Origin: Streptomyces sp. CBMA152
GTDB taxonomy: Bacteria > Actinomycetota > Actinomycetes > Streptomycetales > Streptomycetaceae
DNA length: 64,000 bases
Direction: 5' to 3'
Assembly (NCBI RefSeq): GCF_014596475.1
Contig: NZ_MECJ01000033.1
Coordinates: 248,001 to 312,000 of the forward strand
Below are positions 7,670-15,749 of this stretch, piece by piece (position 1 is the stretch's first letter; each line of letters begins with the position of its first letter). A program made the position numbers and the translations under genes. Under the pieces are notes generated by a model. That model did no database searches. It was not told the origin of the DNA and was given only the letters and a program-made list of their open reading frames with translations.

Positions 7670-8932
7670 GTGAGCTCGACCAATCGCACCGTGGTCGTCA
7701 CCGGTATCGGCGCAACCACACCGCTGGGTGGCGACACCGCCTCGACCTGGGAGGGTCTGCTGGCGGGCCGTTCCGGCGTCCGGCCCCTGGAGGACGAGCG
7801 CTTCGCCGAACTCCCGGTCCGGATCGCCGCCACCGCCGCCGTCGACCCGGGCGAGGTTCTGCCCCGCCCGCTCGCCCGCAAGCTGGACCGCTCGGCGCAG
7901 TTCGCGCTGATCGCGGCCAAGGAAGCGTGGGCCGACGCGGGTTACACCGCTCCCGCCGGTGAGGACCAGCCGATCGCCCCCGAGCGGCTCGGCACGGTCA
8001 TCGCCTCCGGCATCGGCGGTGTGACCACCCTGCTCGACCAGTACGACGTGCTCAAGGAGAAGGGCGTACGCCGCGTCTCCCCGCACACCGTGCCGATGCT
8101 GATGCCCAACTCCCCCTCGGCCAACGTCGGCCTTGAGGTGAACGCCCGGGCCGGCGTGCACACCCCCGTCTCCGCCTGCGCGTCGGGCGCCGAGGCGATC
8201 GGCTACGCCGTCGAGATGATCCGCACCGGCCGCGCCGATGTCGTGGTCGCCGGCGGCACCGAGGCGGCCATCCACCCGCTGCCCGTGGCCGCGTTCGCCA
8301 ACATGATGGCGATGTCCAAGAACAACGAGAACCCCGAGCAGGCCTCGCGCCCGTACGACAAGGCCCGGGACGGCTTCGTCCTCGGCGAGGGCGCTGGCGT
8401 CGTGATCCTGGAGTCGGCCGAGCACGCCGCCCAGCGCGGCGCGCGGGTCTACTGCGAGGTCCTCGGCCAGGGCCTGTCGGCCGACAGCCACCACATCGCG
8501 CAGCCCGAGCCGACCGGCCGGGGTGTCGCGGCGGCCCTGCAGAACCTGCTGGACTCCACGGACCTCAAGCCGTCCGAGGTCGTCCACCTCAACGCGCACG
8601 CGACGTCCACCCCGCAGGGCGACGCCGCCGAGATCAAGGCGCTGCGCAAGGTCCTCGGCGACGACATGGACCACATCGCGGTCTCCGCGACCAAGTCCAT
8701 GACCGGTCACCTGCTCGGCGGCGCCGGCGGCATCGAGACCGTCGCCACGGTGCTCGCGCTGTACCACCGGATCGCGCCTCCGACCATCAACATCGACGAG
8801 CTGGACGACGAGATCGAGGCGGACATCGTGCGCGGCGAGCCCCGCACGCTGCCGGCCGGCTCGATCGCCGCGATCAACAACTCGTTCGGCTTCGGCGGTC
8901 ACAACGTGGTGCTCGCGTTCCGTTCCGTCTGA
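7670..8932 (+). CDS. fabF: Beta-ketoacyl-ACP synthase II FabF
   Basis: 420 residues. The KAS Cys-His-His triad is Cys170 (VSACASGAEAIGYA), His310 (LNAHATSTPQGD) and His347 (SMTGHLLGGAGG). It performs the elongation condensations of type II fatty acid synthesis. The GTG at 7670 is chosen because GGAG (7657-7660) is 9 nt upstream; the in-frame GTG at 7655 would overlap that site. Last gene of the fab operon, followed by a strong terminator. Confidence 0.97.
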   Translation: MSSTNRTVVVTGIGATTPLGGDTASTWEGLLAGRSGVRPLEDERFAELPVRIAATAAVDPGEVLPRPLARKLDRSAQFALIAAKEAWADAGYTAPAGEDQPIAPERLGTVIASGIGGVTTLLDQYDVLKEKGVRRVSPHTVPMLMPNSPSANVGLEVNARAGVHTPVSACASGAEAIGYAVEMIRTGRADVVVAGGTEAAIHPLPVAAFANMMAMSKNNENPEQASRPYDKARDGFVLGEGAGVVILESAEHAAQRGARVYCEVLGQGLSADSHHIAQPEPTGRGVAAALQNLLDSTDLKPSEVVHLNAHATSTPQGDAAEIKALRKVLGDDMDHIAVSATKSMTGHLLGGAGGIETVATVLALYHRIAPPTINIDELDDEIEADIVRGEPRTLPAGSIAAINNSFGFGGHNVVLAFRSV

Positions 8933-8953
8933 GTACGCAGGCATACGTAACGC

Positions 8954-8985
8954 GAAGGGCCCCCACCAAGCGGTGGGGGCCCTTC
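8954..8985 (+). terminator. Terminator of the fab operon
   Basis: A perfect 14-bp stem, GAAGGGCCCCCACC (8954-8967) with GGTGGGGGCCCTTC (8972-8985), around an AAGC loop. It lies 22 nt after the fabF stop and 17 nt before the end of the convergent DUF3145 gene, so it can serve both strands. Confidence 0.9.
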
Positions 8986-9001
8986 CGCATACGTACAGGT
9001 C

Positions 9002-9496
9002 CTACACGACCTGGTGCAGCCAGCGGACCGGCGCGCCCTCGCCCGCGTACCGGAACGGCTCCAGCTCGTCGTCCCAGGGCTTGCCGAGGAGGCGGGCGAT
9101 CTCGGCCTCCAGGTCGGTCTCGCCGCGCACCGAGCGGGCCAGGGCCGCGCGCAGCCGGTCCTCGGGGATCAGGATGTCGCCGTGGATGCCGGTGACCGCG
9201 TGGAAGATGCCCAGGTCGGGCGTGGCGCTGTAGCGCTCGCCCTCGGCTCTCGCGCACGGCTCGGCCGTGACCTCGAAGCGCAGCATCTGCCAGCCGCGCA
9301 GCGCGGAGGCGAGCTTGGAGGCCGTGCCGGTCTCGGCCTGCCAGGAGAACTCGGCTCTCCAGGTGCCCGGCGAGGCGGGCTGGCGGATCCAGTCGAGCTG
9401 GACGCGCACACCGAGAACGCCCGCCACCGCCCATTCGACGTGCGGGCACAGCGCGCGCGGGGCGGAGTGGATGTACAGAACTCCACGTGTCGTCAC
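9002..9496 (-). CDS. DUF3145-domain protein
   Basis: 164 residues beginning MTTRGVLYIHSAPRALCPHV. I recognise this as the actinobacterial DUF3145 family, a conserved single-domain protein of unknown function found just beyond fabF in streptomycetes. There is no signal peptide or membrane segment. It is acidic with many aromatic residues and conserved Trp positions. It is convergent with the fab operon and shares its terminator. Confidence 0.8.
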   Translation of the reverse strand: MTTRGVLYIHSAPRALCPHVEWAVAGVLGVRVQLDWIRQPASPGTWRAEFSWQAETGTASKLASALRGWQMLRFEVTAEPCARAEGERYSATPDLGIFHAVTGIHGDILIPEDRLRAALARSVRGETDLEAEIARLLGKPWDDELEPFRYAGEGAPVRWLHQVV

Positions 9497-9811
9497 CGGG
9501 ACCTCCAGTGCGGTTCGAGGTTCGCCTTCCCCAGCGGCCTCGCGCCCCTACCGGTCTCGGTCAGGACAGCACCTGACATTCTGCCCCGGGGATCAACAGT
9601 AAACAGCATCGGGAGGTAATCTCCTGAAAGGGGACAGTATGTGACGTGATGTAATTTACCGGAGCCGTCTGGCGTGGTTCCTCTGGCTGGACGGGCCAAA
9701 GCTACCGCGCGGAGCGGACAGAAGGGTGTCGTACGGTCGGTCCTGGGCCCGGGAAACACGAAGCTTTCACTCGCCAGGACGCCGACCGCACCCGTAGGGA
9801 GGGGACCGGGG
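9497..9811. other. Intergenic region between divergent DUF3145 and SGNH genes
   Basis: About 315 bp with no convincing gene. It must hold both promoters. I see a small GGAG-GTAAT-CTCC inverted repeat near 9612-9624 and an AT-rich stretch (TGATGTAATTTACC) near 9647-9660, uncommon here and a plausible promoter. A GGGAGGGG Shine-Dalgarno sequence stands before the ATG at 9812. Confidence 0.5.
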
Positions 9812-10735
9812 ATGGACCAGGGGACGTTGCCGACGCGCCGAAGCCGCCCCGCGCGGGCCCGTACGGCCGCCGCGGCCCTCGTGGCGACCGCCCTCGCGGT
9901 CACGGCGGGCTGTACGAGCTCGGGCGCGCCGGGCACCTCGCACGCGCAGGCTCCCAACAAGCCCGCGCCGACGCCGACCGTGCACTGGAACCCGCGCCCC
10001 GCCTCCATCGCGGCCGTCGGCGACTCCATCACCCGCGGCTTCGACGCCTGCATGGTGCTTTCCGACTGCCCCGAGGCGTCCTGGGCGACCGGCACCGACA
10101 CCGATGTGCAATCGCTCGCGAGCCGGCTGCTCGGCGAGCAGTCGGCCGCCGACCGCAGCTGGAACTACGCCAAGACCGGCGCCCGGATGGCGGACCTGCC
10201 GGGCCAGCTGACCCGGGCCGCCGCCCACCGCCCCGAACTGGTCACGGTCATGGTCGGCGGCAACGACGCCTGCCGGGACTCGGTGGACGGCATGACGTCG
10301 GTGGACGACTTCAAGGCGGGCTTCGAGACGTCCCTGCGCCAGCTGCGCAGCACGCTGCCCAAGACCCAGGTGTACGTGTCGAGCGTGCCGGACCTCAAGC
10401 GCCTGTGGTCGACCGGGCGCGGCAACGCCCTGGGCAAGCAGATCTGGAAGCTCGGCATCTGCCGCTCGATGCTGAGCGACGCGGACGACCTGGGGGCGGC
10501 GGCGGTCGAGCGGCGCGACGCGGTGTACCAGCGGGTGGTGGCGTACAACAAGGCGCTGAAGGACGTCTGCGCGAAGGACCGTTACTGCCGTTACGACGGA
10601 GGCGCGGTCTTCGACTTCCGCTTCACGGACGACCAGTTGAGCCACTGGGACTGGTTCCACCCCAGCAAGGACGGCCAGGGCCGGCTCGCCGAGATCGCCT
10701 ACCGCAATGTGACGGCGGCGCGGCCGCCCGCGTAG
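9812..10735 (+). CDS. SGNH/GDSL hydrolase lipoprotein
   Basis: 307 residues. Twin Arg/Lys-rich start, hydrophobic stretch and lipobox ending at Cys34 (AVTAGC) indicate a lipid-anchored exported protein. SGNH blocks follow: AVGDSITRG with nucleophile Ser72, VMVGGNDAC with Gly/Asn, and DWFHPSKDG with the catalytic Asp-x-x-His. It should hydrolyse an ester on the outer face of the membrane; the substrate is unknown. The longer frame from 9674 is rejected because the ATG at 9812 has a good ribosome binding site and gives a proper signal peptide. Confidence 0.88.
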   Translation: MDQGTLPTRRSRPARARTAAAALVATALAVTAGCTSSGAPGTSHAQAPNKPAPTPTVHWNPRPASIAAVGDSITRGFDACMVLSDCPEASWATGTDTDVQSLASRLLGEQSAADRSWNYAKTGARMADLPGQLTRAAAHRPELVTVMVGGNDACRDSVDGMTSVDDFKAGFETSLRQLRSTLPKTQVYVSSVPDLKRLWSTGRGNALGKQIWKLGICRSMLSDADDLGAAAVERRDAVYQRVVAYNKALKDVCAKDRYCRYDGGAVFDFRFTDDQLSHWDWFHPSKDGQGRLAEIAYRNVTAARPPA

Positions 10736-10773
10736 TGACATGACGGCCCCGGACTCCGCTTAGGCTTCCGATC

Positions 10774-11700
10774 ATGGAACTCTTCGGGACCCTCGACGAC
10801 GGTACGGCCGTGCACCGCTGGACGCTGGAGCGCGGCGGTACGCGCGTGCGCGTGCTGACGTACGGCGGGATCCTGCAGTCGGTCGAGATCCCGGACCGGG
10901 ACGGGGTCCTGGACGAGGTGACCCTCGGCTACGACAAGGTGGGCGGCTATCTGGCGGACCCCGCCCCGTACTACGGAGCCCTGGTGGGCCGGTACGCGAA
11001 CCGCATCGCACACGGTTCGTTCGTCCTGGACGGCGTCCGCCACGACCTGGCCCGCAACGGCGGCCCGCACAGCCTGCACGGCGGCGAGCGCGGTTTCGAC
11101 AAGCGGGTGTGGGACGCGGAGGCCGTTTCGCCGTACGGGGTGCGGCTCTCGCGTGTGTCCCCGGACGGGGAGGAGGGCTTCCCCGGCCGCCTCGACCTGT
11201 CGGTGACGTACGAGCTGGACGCGACGGGGGCGCTGCGCATCGGCTACGAGGCGGCGGTGAGCGAGGCGGCGACGGTGGTGAACCTGACGAACCACGCGTA
11301 CTGGCAGCTGGGCCCCGGCCCGCACGCGCTGCGGGTGAACGCCGAGCGGTACACCCCGGTGGACGCGACCTGCATCCCGACGGGCGAGTTGGCGCCGGTG
11401 GCGGGGACCCGGTTCGACCTGCGCGAGGCGCGGGTGGTGGACACCGCGTACGACCACAACTTCGTGCTCGACGGGGAGGCCACGGCCGCCGAGCTGTACT
11501 GCCCCGCCTCGGGCCGGCTCTTGACGGTGACGACGTCGGAGCCGGGCCTCCAGGTGTTCACCGGCGGCCCCCGGGGCGGGGTCGCCCTGGAGACCCAGCA
11601 CTTCCCGGACTCCCCCAACCGCCCGGAGTTCCCGAGCACGGTGGTGCGCCCGGGCGAGGTGTACAGGTCCCAGACGGTGTACGGGTTCGGCGTGCGCTAG
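10774..11700 (+). CDS. Aldose 1-epimerase (mutarotase)
   Basis: 308 residues, family length. Conserved blocks are GALVGRYANRIA, HSLHGGERGFDK, the catalytic His in NLTNHAYWQLG and the catalytic Glu in VALETQHFPDSPN. It interconverts alpha and beta anomers of aldoses such as glucose and galactose. The ATG at 10774 lies 8 nt after a TAGGCT hexamer (10761-10766) with no Shine-Dalgarno sequence, so the mRNA may be leaderless. No other galactose genes are adjacent. Confidence 0.93.
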   Translation: MELFGTLDDGTAVHRWTLERGGTRVRVLTYGGILQSVEIPDRDGVLDEVTLGYDKVGGYLADPAPYYGALVGRYANRIAHGSFVLDGVRHDLARNGGPHSLHGGERGFDKRVWDAEAVSPYGVRLSRVSPDGEEGFPGRLDLSVTYELDATGALRIGYEAAVSEAATVVNLTNHAYWQLGPGPHALRVNAERYTPVDATCIPTGELAPVAGTRFDLREARVVDTAYDHNFVLDGEATAAELYCPASGRLLTVTTSEPGLQVFTGGPRGGVALETQHFPDSPNRPEFPSTVVRPGEVYRSQTVYGFGVR

Positions 11701-11803
11701 GCCACTGAGTCCCCTCCGCCTCCCCAGTCGCCTCGAATCCCCCTGTTCACAGGGGAGTTCCTTCCCGATACTGGCCGCCCATGCCTTGACGGAAGGATGC
11801 CCA

Positions 11804-13063
11804 GTGGTACGTGTACGGGTACGGGGAGCGCGGCTCGCCCTGGTGATCGCTTCGATGACGTTCGGCGCGGTGCTCGCGCCGGTGCAGGCGCAGGCACAGC
11901 CGCACGCGCCGACCACGGCGGCGCCGCCCACCGTGGAGGAGCAGCGCCTCGACGGGGCCGTGCCGCAGGAGATCCTGCGGCGCTCCGGATTCGACGACGC
12001 GGCGCCGGAGTTCACGCGCGCGTTGGCCGACGTACGGTCCTACCGCCAGGCCGACCGCCTGGTCGCCCGGGAGGGCGCGCGGCTGTGGCGGCGGGCCGTG
12101 GACCGGGCGCAGGGGCGCGGCCCTGCGGGCGGCGACCTGAGCCGGGACGACGACCGGCCGCTGTACTGGGCCCGGCTCGGGCTGACCCGTGAACTGCGCG
12201 GCTGGGAGCCGGAGTTCGGGCTGACCGAGGCGCGGCGGGCCGCGCTGCTCGACCATCTGGAGCGGTCCTCGCGCGGCCAGGACTCGATCTCGTATCCCTC
12301 GGGAACGGGCTTCAAGCGGATCCTGGTCACCGGCTTCGACCCGTTCACCCTCGACCGTGACATCCGGATCAGCAATCCGTCGGGGGCGAACGCACTCGCG
12401 CTGGACGGCACCTGGATACGGACGGCGGACGGGCCCGCGTGGGTCGAGACGGCCATGTTCCCAGTGCGGTACGGGGACTTCGCGGCGGGCACGGTCGAGC
12501 GCGCGCTGCGGCCGGTGCTTCCGCAGGTGGACCTGTTCACCACGGTGAGCCAGGGACGGGTGGGGCGCATCGACGTCGAGCGCTTCAACGGGGCCTGGCG
12601 GGGCGGCTTCCCGGACAACGAGAACGTGTCGCGGACGGAGACGGTGCCGGTCTCGGACCCGGCGACACAGCCGCAGTGGACCACGACGACCTTGCCGTAC
12701 AAGGCAATTGTGGCGGCGAAGACCGGGCCGTTCCCGGTGTACGACCACACCTCGGTGACCGAGATCCCGGCGGGCGGGACGGACCCGGTGGTGCGTGACG
12801 ACGGTCCCACGGCCGGGTCGACGGCCCGGGAGGGCGGTGGCGGCGACTACCTCTCCAACGAGATCGCGTACCGGGTGACGCTGCTGCGGGACCGCCTGGG
12901 CCTCACGATCCCGGGTGGCCATGTCCACACCCCGGTGCTCCAGTTCGGGGCGGGCAACACCGATCCGGCGACGGGCTCGATCACGGACCCGGAGTTCGTC
13001 CGCAACCGGCTCGACATCATCGCGCAGCTCCGGGAGATCCTGGAAGTGGCGGCGGCTGGCTGA
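11804..13063 (+). CDS. Secreted pyroglutamyl-peptidase I-like protein with Ser in place of the catalytic Cys
   Basis: 419 residues: an Arg-rich signal peptide (Ala-x-Ala around residue 30), ~130 residues without a recognised domain, then a peptidase C15-like domain from residue ~170. Family landmarks are ILVTGFDPF with NPS, the catalytic Glu259 in the VERFNG block, and His375 in GGHVHTPVL. Where pyroglutamyl peptidases have the nucleophile in YxCN, this protein has YLSNEIAY, so Cys is replaced by Ser351. It may be an altered hydrolase or a binding protein. The GTG at 11804 follows GGAAGGA by 6 nt; a TTG at 11786 is less likely. The 3' end overlaps the convergent EI24 gene by 47 bp. Confidence 0.78.
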   Translation: MVRVRVRGARLALVIASMTFGAVLAPVQAQAQPHAPTTAAPPTVEEQRLDGAVPQEILRRSGFDDAAPEFTRALADVRSYRQADRLVAREGARLWRRAVDRAQGRGPAGGDLSRDDDRPLYWARLGLTRELRGWEPEFGLTEARRAALLDHLERSSRGQDSISYPSGTGFKRILVTGFDPFTLDRDIRISNPSGANALALDGTWIRTADGPAWVETAMFPVRYGDFAAGTVERALRPVLPQVDLFTTVSQGRVGRIDVERFNGAWRGGFPDNENVSRTETVPVSDPATQPQWTTTTLPYKAIVAAKTGPFPVYDHTSVTEIPAGGTDPVVRDDGPTAGSTAREGGGGDYLSNEIAYRVTLLRDRLGLTIPGGHVHTPVLQFGAGNTDPATGSITDPEFVRNRLDIIAQLREILEVAAAG

Positions 13064-13847
13064 CGGCCCCGGCGGGCGCGGGCTCGGCGTCCTCCGCCGG
13101 GTCCGCGGCCTCCCCGGTCAGGTCCCGCACCAGCAGCGTCGCGCCCGCGACCGCCCCCGGCATCAGGAACACCGCGACGAACGGCACCAGGAACGCCAGC
13201 GTCAGCGGGACACCGAAGCCCAGCACGAGCAGCCGTCGCCCGCGCAGCAGGGCCAGGCGCTCCCGCAGCTCCACGCCCCGGCGCTGGAGCGCCACCGCCG
13301 TCAGCTCCTCGGCGAGGAAGAACCCGGAGACGCAGAAGCCGATCGCGGGGATCACGGTCTGCCCGACCACCGGCAGGAAGCCGAGGCCGAACAGGATCAC
13401 GCCGTACGCGGCCACGCGCACCAGGATCCGCAGCGAGTCCCGGGCGGAGATCCACAGCTCACGCCAGAGCGGCAGACCGGACTCCGGCGCATCGCCACCG
13501 CTCTCGGCCCGGTCCACGTCCTCGGACAGCTTCTCGTAGAAGGGCTGGCCGATGAGCAGGGTGACCGCGGTGAAGGTGATGATCGCCAGGAACAGGCCCA
13601 TGGCGAAGACGAGGGCGGTCAGAAAGCCCCGGAACAGCGCGAGCCACGGCGAGGACCAGCCGTCGGCGAACGGCGTCGCCCAGCCCACGAAGTCGTCCGC
13701 GCCGTAGGCGAGGCCGGTCAGCGCGGCCGCGTACAGGACGAGGGTCACCAGGCCCGGCAGCAGCCCGAACCCGAAGGACCTGCCGTGTCCGGCGACCCAT
13801 CGCTGCCCTTTGACCAGATATCCGAAGCCCGCCCCGAGGTCACGCAT
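13017..13847 (-). CDS. EI24-domain membrane protein
   Basis: 276 residues with several hydrophobic segments (about residues 27-50, 73-99, 143-175 and 205-238). The sequence begins MRDLGAGFGYLVKGQRWVAG, typical of the EI24/CysZ-like family of actinobacteria. E. coli CysZ is a sulfate channel, but function cannot be transferred with confidence. The C-terminal ~40 residues are Pro/Ala-rich and cytosolic. The last 47 bp overlap the convergent peptidase-like gene, which is unusual for this window. Confidence 0.85.
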   Translation of the reverse strand: MRDLGAGFGYLVKGQRWVAGHGRSFGFGLLPGLVTLVLYAAALTGLAYGADDFVGWATPFADGWSSPWLALFRGFLTALVFAMGLFLAIITFTAVTLLIGQPFYEKLSEDVDRAESGGDAPESGLPLWRELWISARDSLRILVRVAAYGVILFGLGFLPVVGQTVIPAIGFCVSGFFLAEELTAVALQRRGVELRERLALLRGRRLLVLGFGVPLTLAFLVPFVAVFLMPGAVAGATLLVRDLTGEAADPAEDAEPAPAGAVSQPPPLPGSPGAAR

Positions 13848-13968
13848 GGCCGGATTCTATCGACCGGTAACCGCCCCTTCGTACGGGAATTCCGGCGCCG
13901 GTCCCGTTCGTTCAGATCGCGGAACGCGATCACGAGACGACATCACGACGCACGCACAGGGGAGCGGC

Positions 13969-15120
13969 ATGCCGAGCGATATCACCGTGCAGGGAACCGT
14001 CGCCGAGGGGTACGAGGGCGTACGGGAGGAGCTGGCGGCGTTCACGGCCGAGGCGGAGCACGACCCGGGCGCGCAGCTCGTGGTCCACAAGGACGGCGAG
14101 CTGGTCGTCGACCTGTGGACGGGCGATCTGGTCACCGGCGACTCGCTGACCCCGGTCTTCTCCGCCACCACGGGCGCGGCCTATCTCGTGGCGGCGCTGC
14201 TGGTCCAGGACGGGGCGCTCGACCTGGACCGCGAAGTGGCCTTCTACTGGCCGGAGTTCGCGGCCGAGGGCAAGGGGGCCGTCACCATACGCCAGCTGCT
14301 CACCCATCGGGCGGGGCTGATCGGCGCGGACGACGGTTTCACGGCCGACGAGCTCGTCGACGACCGCACGGTGGGCGACCGACTCGCCGCGCAGCGCCCG
14401 TTCTGGCAGCCGGGGGCGGGCCACGGCTACCACGTGCTGACCATGGGCGCGCTGGTCAACGGGGTGGTGCGGCGGGTGTCCGGCGCCAGTGTGCAGGAGC
14501 TGTTCGAGGAGCGGATACGGGCCCCGTACGGCCTGGATCTCTTCCTCGGGCTGCCCGAGGCCGAGCGCGACAGGACCCGCGAGGCGCTGCCGATGCTGCC
14601 GACGCCGGAGCAGAAGGCGGGGCTTGCGGCGCTCTCGCGCAGCCGCAGCGGTCTGATCACGATCGCGTTCAACCGCAGCGCGGACCCGGACTTCGACGTG
14701 CTGGCGCTCGCCAACTCGCGCCAGGCGCAGGAGAAGAGCCCGGCCTCGCTCGGCGGCGTCGGCAACGCGCGCGGTCTGGCCGGGATGTACGCGGCGGCCA
14801 CAGGCGCGTTCGCGGGCCGGGAGCCGCTGCTGAAGCCGGACACGATCGCCGAGTTCGCCCGCCCGCACTCGCTGGGCCGGGACCTGATCACCGGCGGCGA
14901 CGAGTGGGCGCTCGGCTTCCAGGCGCTCGGCCTGCGCTACCCGAGCCTCGGGGCCGACGCCTTCGGCCACGCGGGCGCCTCGGGCACCCTGGCCCTGGCC
15001 GACCCGCGCGCGGGCATCGCGTACGGCTTTGTGCGCCGCCGCTACGCCTTCCCGGGCGGCCCGGCGGCCGAGAACGACCGGCTGACGCGGGCGGTGCAGG
15101 TGGCGGCGGAGGGTTCGTAG
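13969..15120 (+). CDS. Serine hydrolase (beta-lactamase family) with the SxxK lysine replaced
   Basis: 383 residues of the EstB/class C-like family. The first motif reads Ser65-Ala-Thr-Thr68 (VFSATTGAAYLV), so the lysine that activates the serine is replaced by threonine; the codons at this site are TCC GCC ACC ACG. The second motif tyrosine is present (Tyr154 in HGYHVLTMG), as is FGHAGASG. It could be inactive, use another base, or have shifted to binding. There is no signal peptide. AGGGGAG lies 5 nt before the ATG at 13969. Its promoter region is shared with the divergent EI24 gene. Confidence 0.8.
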   Translation: MPSDITVQGTVAEGYEGVREELAAFTAEAEHDPGAQLVVHKDGELVVDLWTGDLVTGDSLTPVFSATTGAAYLVAALLVQDGALDLDREVAFYWPEFAAEGKGAVTIRQLLTHRAGLIGADDGFTADELVDDRTVGDRLAAQRPFWQPGAGHGYHVLTMGALVNGVVRRVSGASVQELFEERIRAPYGLDLFLGLPEAERDRTREALPMLPTPEQKAGLAALSRSRSGLITIAFNRSADPDFDVLALANSRQAQEKSPASLGGVGNARGLAGMYAAATGAFAGREPLLKPDTIAEFARPHSLGRDLITGGDEWALGFQALGLRYPSLGADAFGHAGASGTLALADPRAGIAYGFVRRRYAFPGGPAAENDRLTRAVQVAAEGS

Positions 15121-15139
15121 GCACAGCGGGCATACGAAA

Positions 15140-15163
15140 GGCCGCACCCCGCCGAGTGCGGCC
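15140..15163. terminator. Bidirectional terminator hairpin
   Basis: GGCCGCAC (15140-15147) pairs with GTGCGGCC (15156-15163) around an 8-nt loop, with flanking AAA/CTT. It lies between the convergent serine hydrolase and ohr genes. Confidence 0.8.
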
Positions 15164-15198
15164 CTTCCCAGGTGACAAGTGGTGTACGAGGCGTACGG

Positions 15199-15624
15199 TC
15201 AGGCGATCGCGAGGTCGACCGTGATGTTGCCGCGCGTGGCCTTCGAGTACGGGCAGACCTGGTGCGCCTTCTCGATCAGGGCGCGCGCGGTGGCCTCGTC
15301 CACGTTCGGGATGGCGGCGGCGATCTTCACGATGATGCCGAAGCCGTCGTCGTTCTTGCCGATGCCGACCTCGGCGGTGACCGTCGAGCCGGATATGTCG
15401 GCGCTCTCCTGGCGCGCGACGACGCCGAGCGCACCCTGGAAGCAGGCGCTGTAACCGGCGGCGAACAGCTGCTCCGGGTTGGTGCCCGCGCCGCTGCCGC
15501 CCATGGCCTTCGGCGGGTTCACGACGACGTCGAGCTGACCGTCGTCGGTGGCGACGCGGCCGTCGCGGCCGTTCTCGGCGGTGGCGACGGCGGTGTACAG
15601 GACATCGGACTGCTGGATGGACAT
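15199..15624 (-). CDS. ohr: Organic hydroperoxide resistance protein (Ohr)
   Basis: 141 residues of the Ohr/OsmC fold. Both redox cysteines are present: Cys61 in GYSACFQGAL and Cys124 in HQVCPYSKATRGN, and their exact contexts are those of Ohr rather than OsmC. It reduces organic (fatty acid) hydroperoxides with lipoylated proteins as electron donor. AGGAGGAGC precedes the ATG at 15624; the longer frame to 15717 is rejected. No OhrR-type MarR gene is adjacent: the MarR gene at 16871 lacks the N-terminal sensing cysteine. Confidence 0.93.
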   Translation of the reverse strand: MSIQQSDVLYTAVATAENGRDGRVATDDGQLDVVVNPPKAMGGSGAGTNPEQLFAAGYSACFQGALGVVARQESADISGSTVTAEVGIGKNDDGFGIIVKIAAAIPNVDEATARALIEKAHQVCPYSKATRGNITVDLAIA

Positions 15625-15685
15625 GCTGAGTGCTCCTCCTGCTCGTTCCCGGCCGCTCGCGCCCACGACAGCCGTGATGTGGAAA

Positions 15686-15721
15686 GACCTTATCGGATGA
15701 CGGAAGTCACCCGACAAGGTC
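15686..15721 (-). terminator. 36-nt hairpin between the MDR reductase and ohr
   Basis: GACCTTATCGG pairs with CCGACAAGGTC (10 of 11 pairs), with an inner TGAC-GGAA-GTCA stem, giving an almost continuous hairpin. On the minus strand it follows the reductase stop codon by 28 nt and is followed by TTTCC, so termination is the simplest reading. It also lies in the ohr promoter region and could be an operator. Confidence 0.6.
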
Positions 15722-15749
15722 GGTCACGCAGGTGGAGCTGTGTCCCGGG

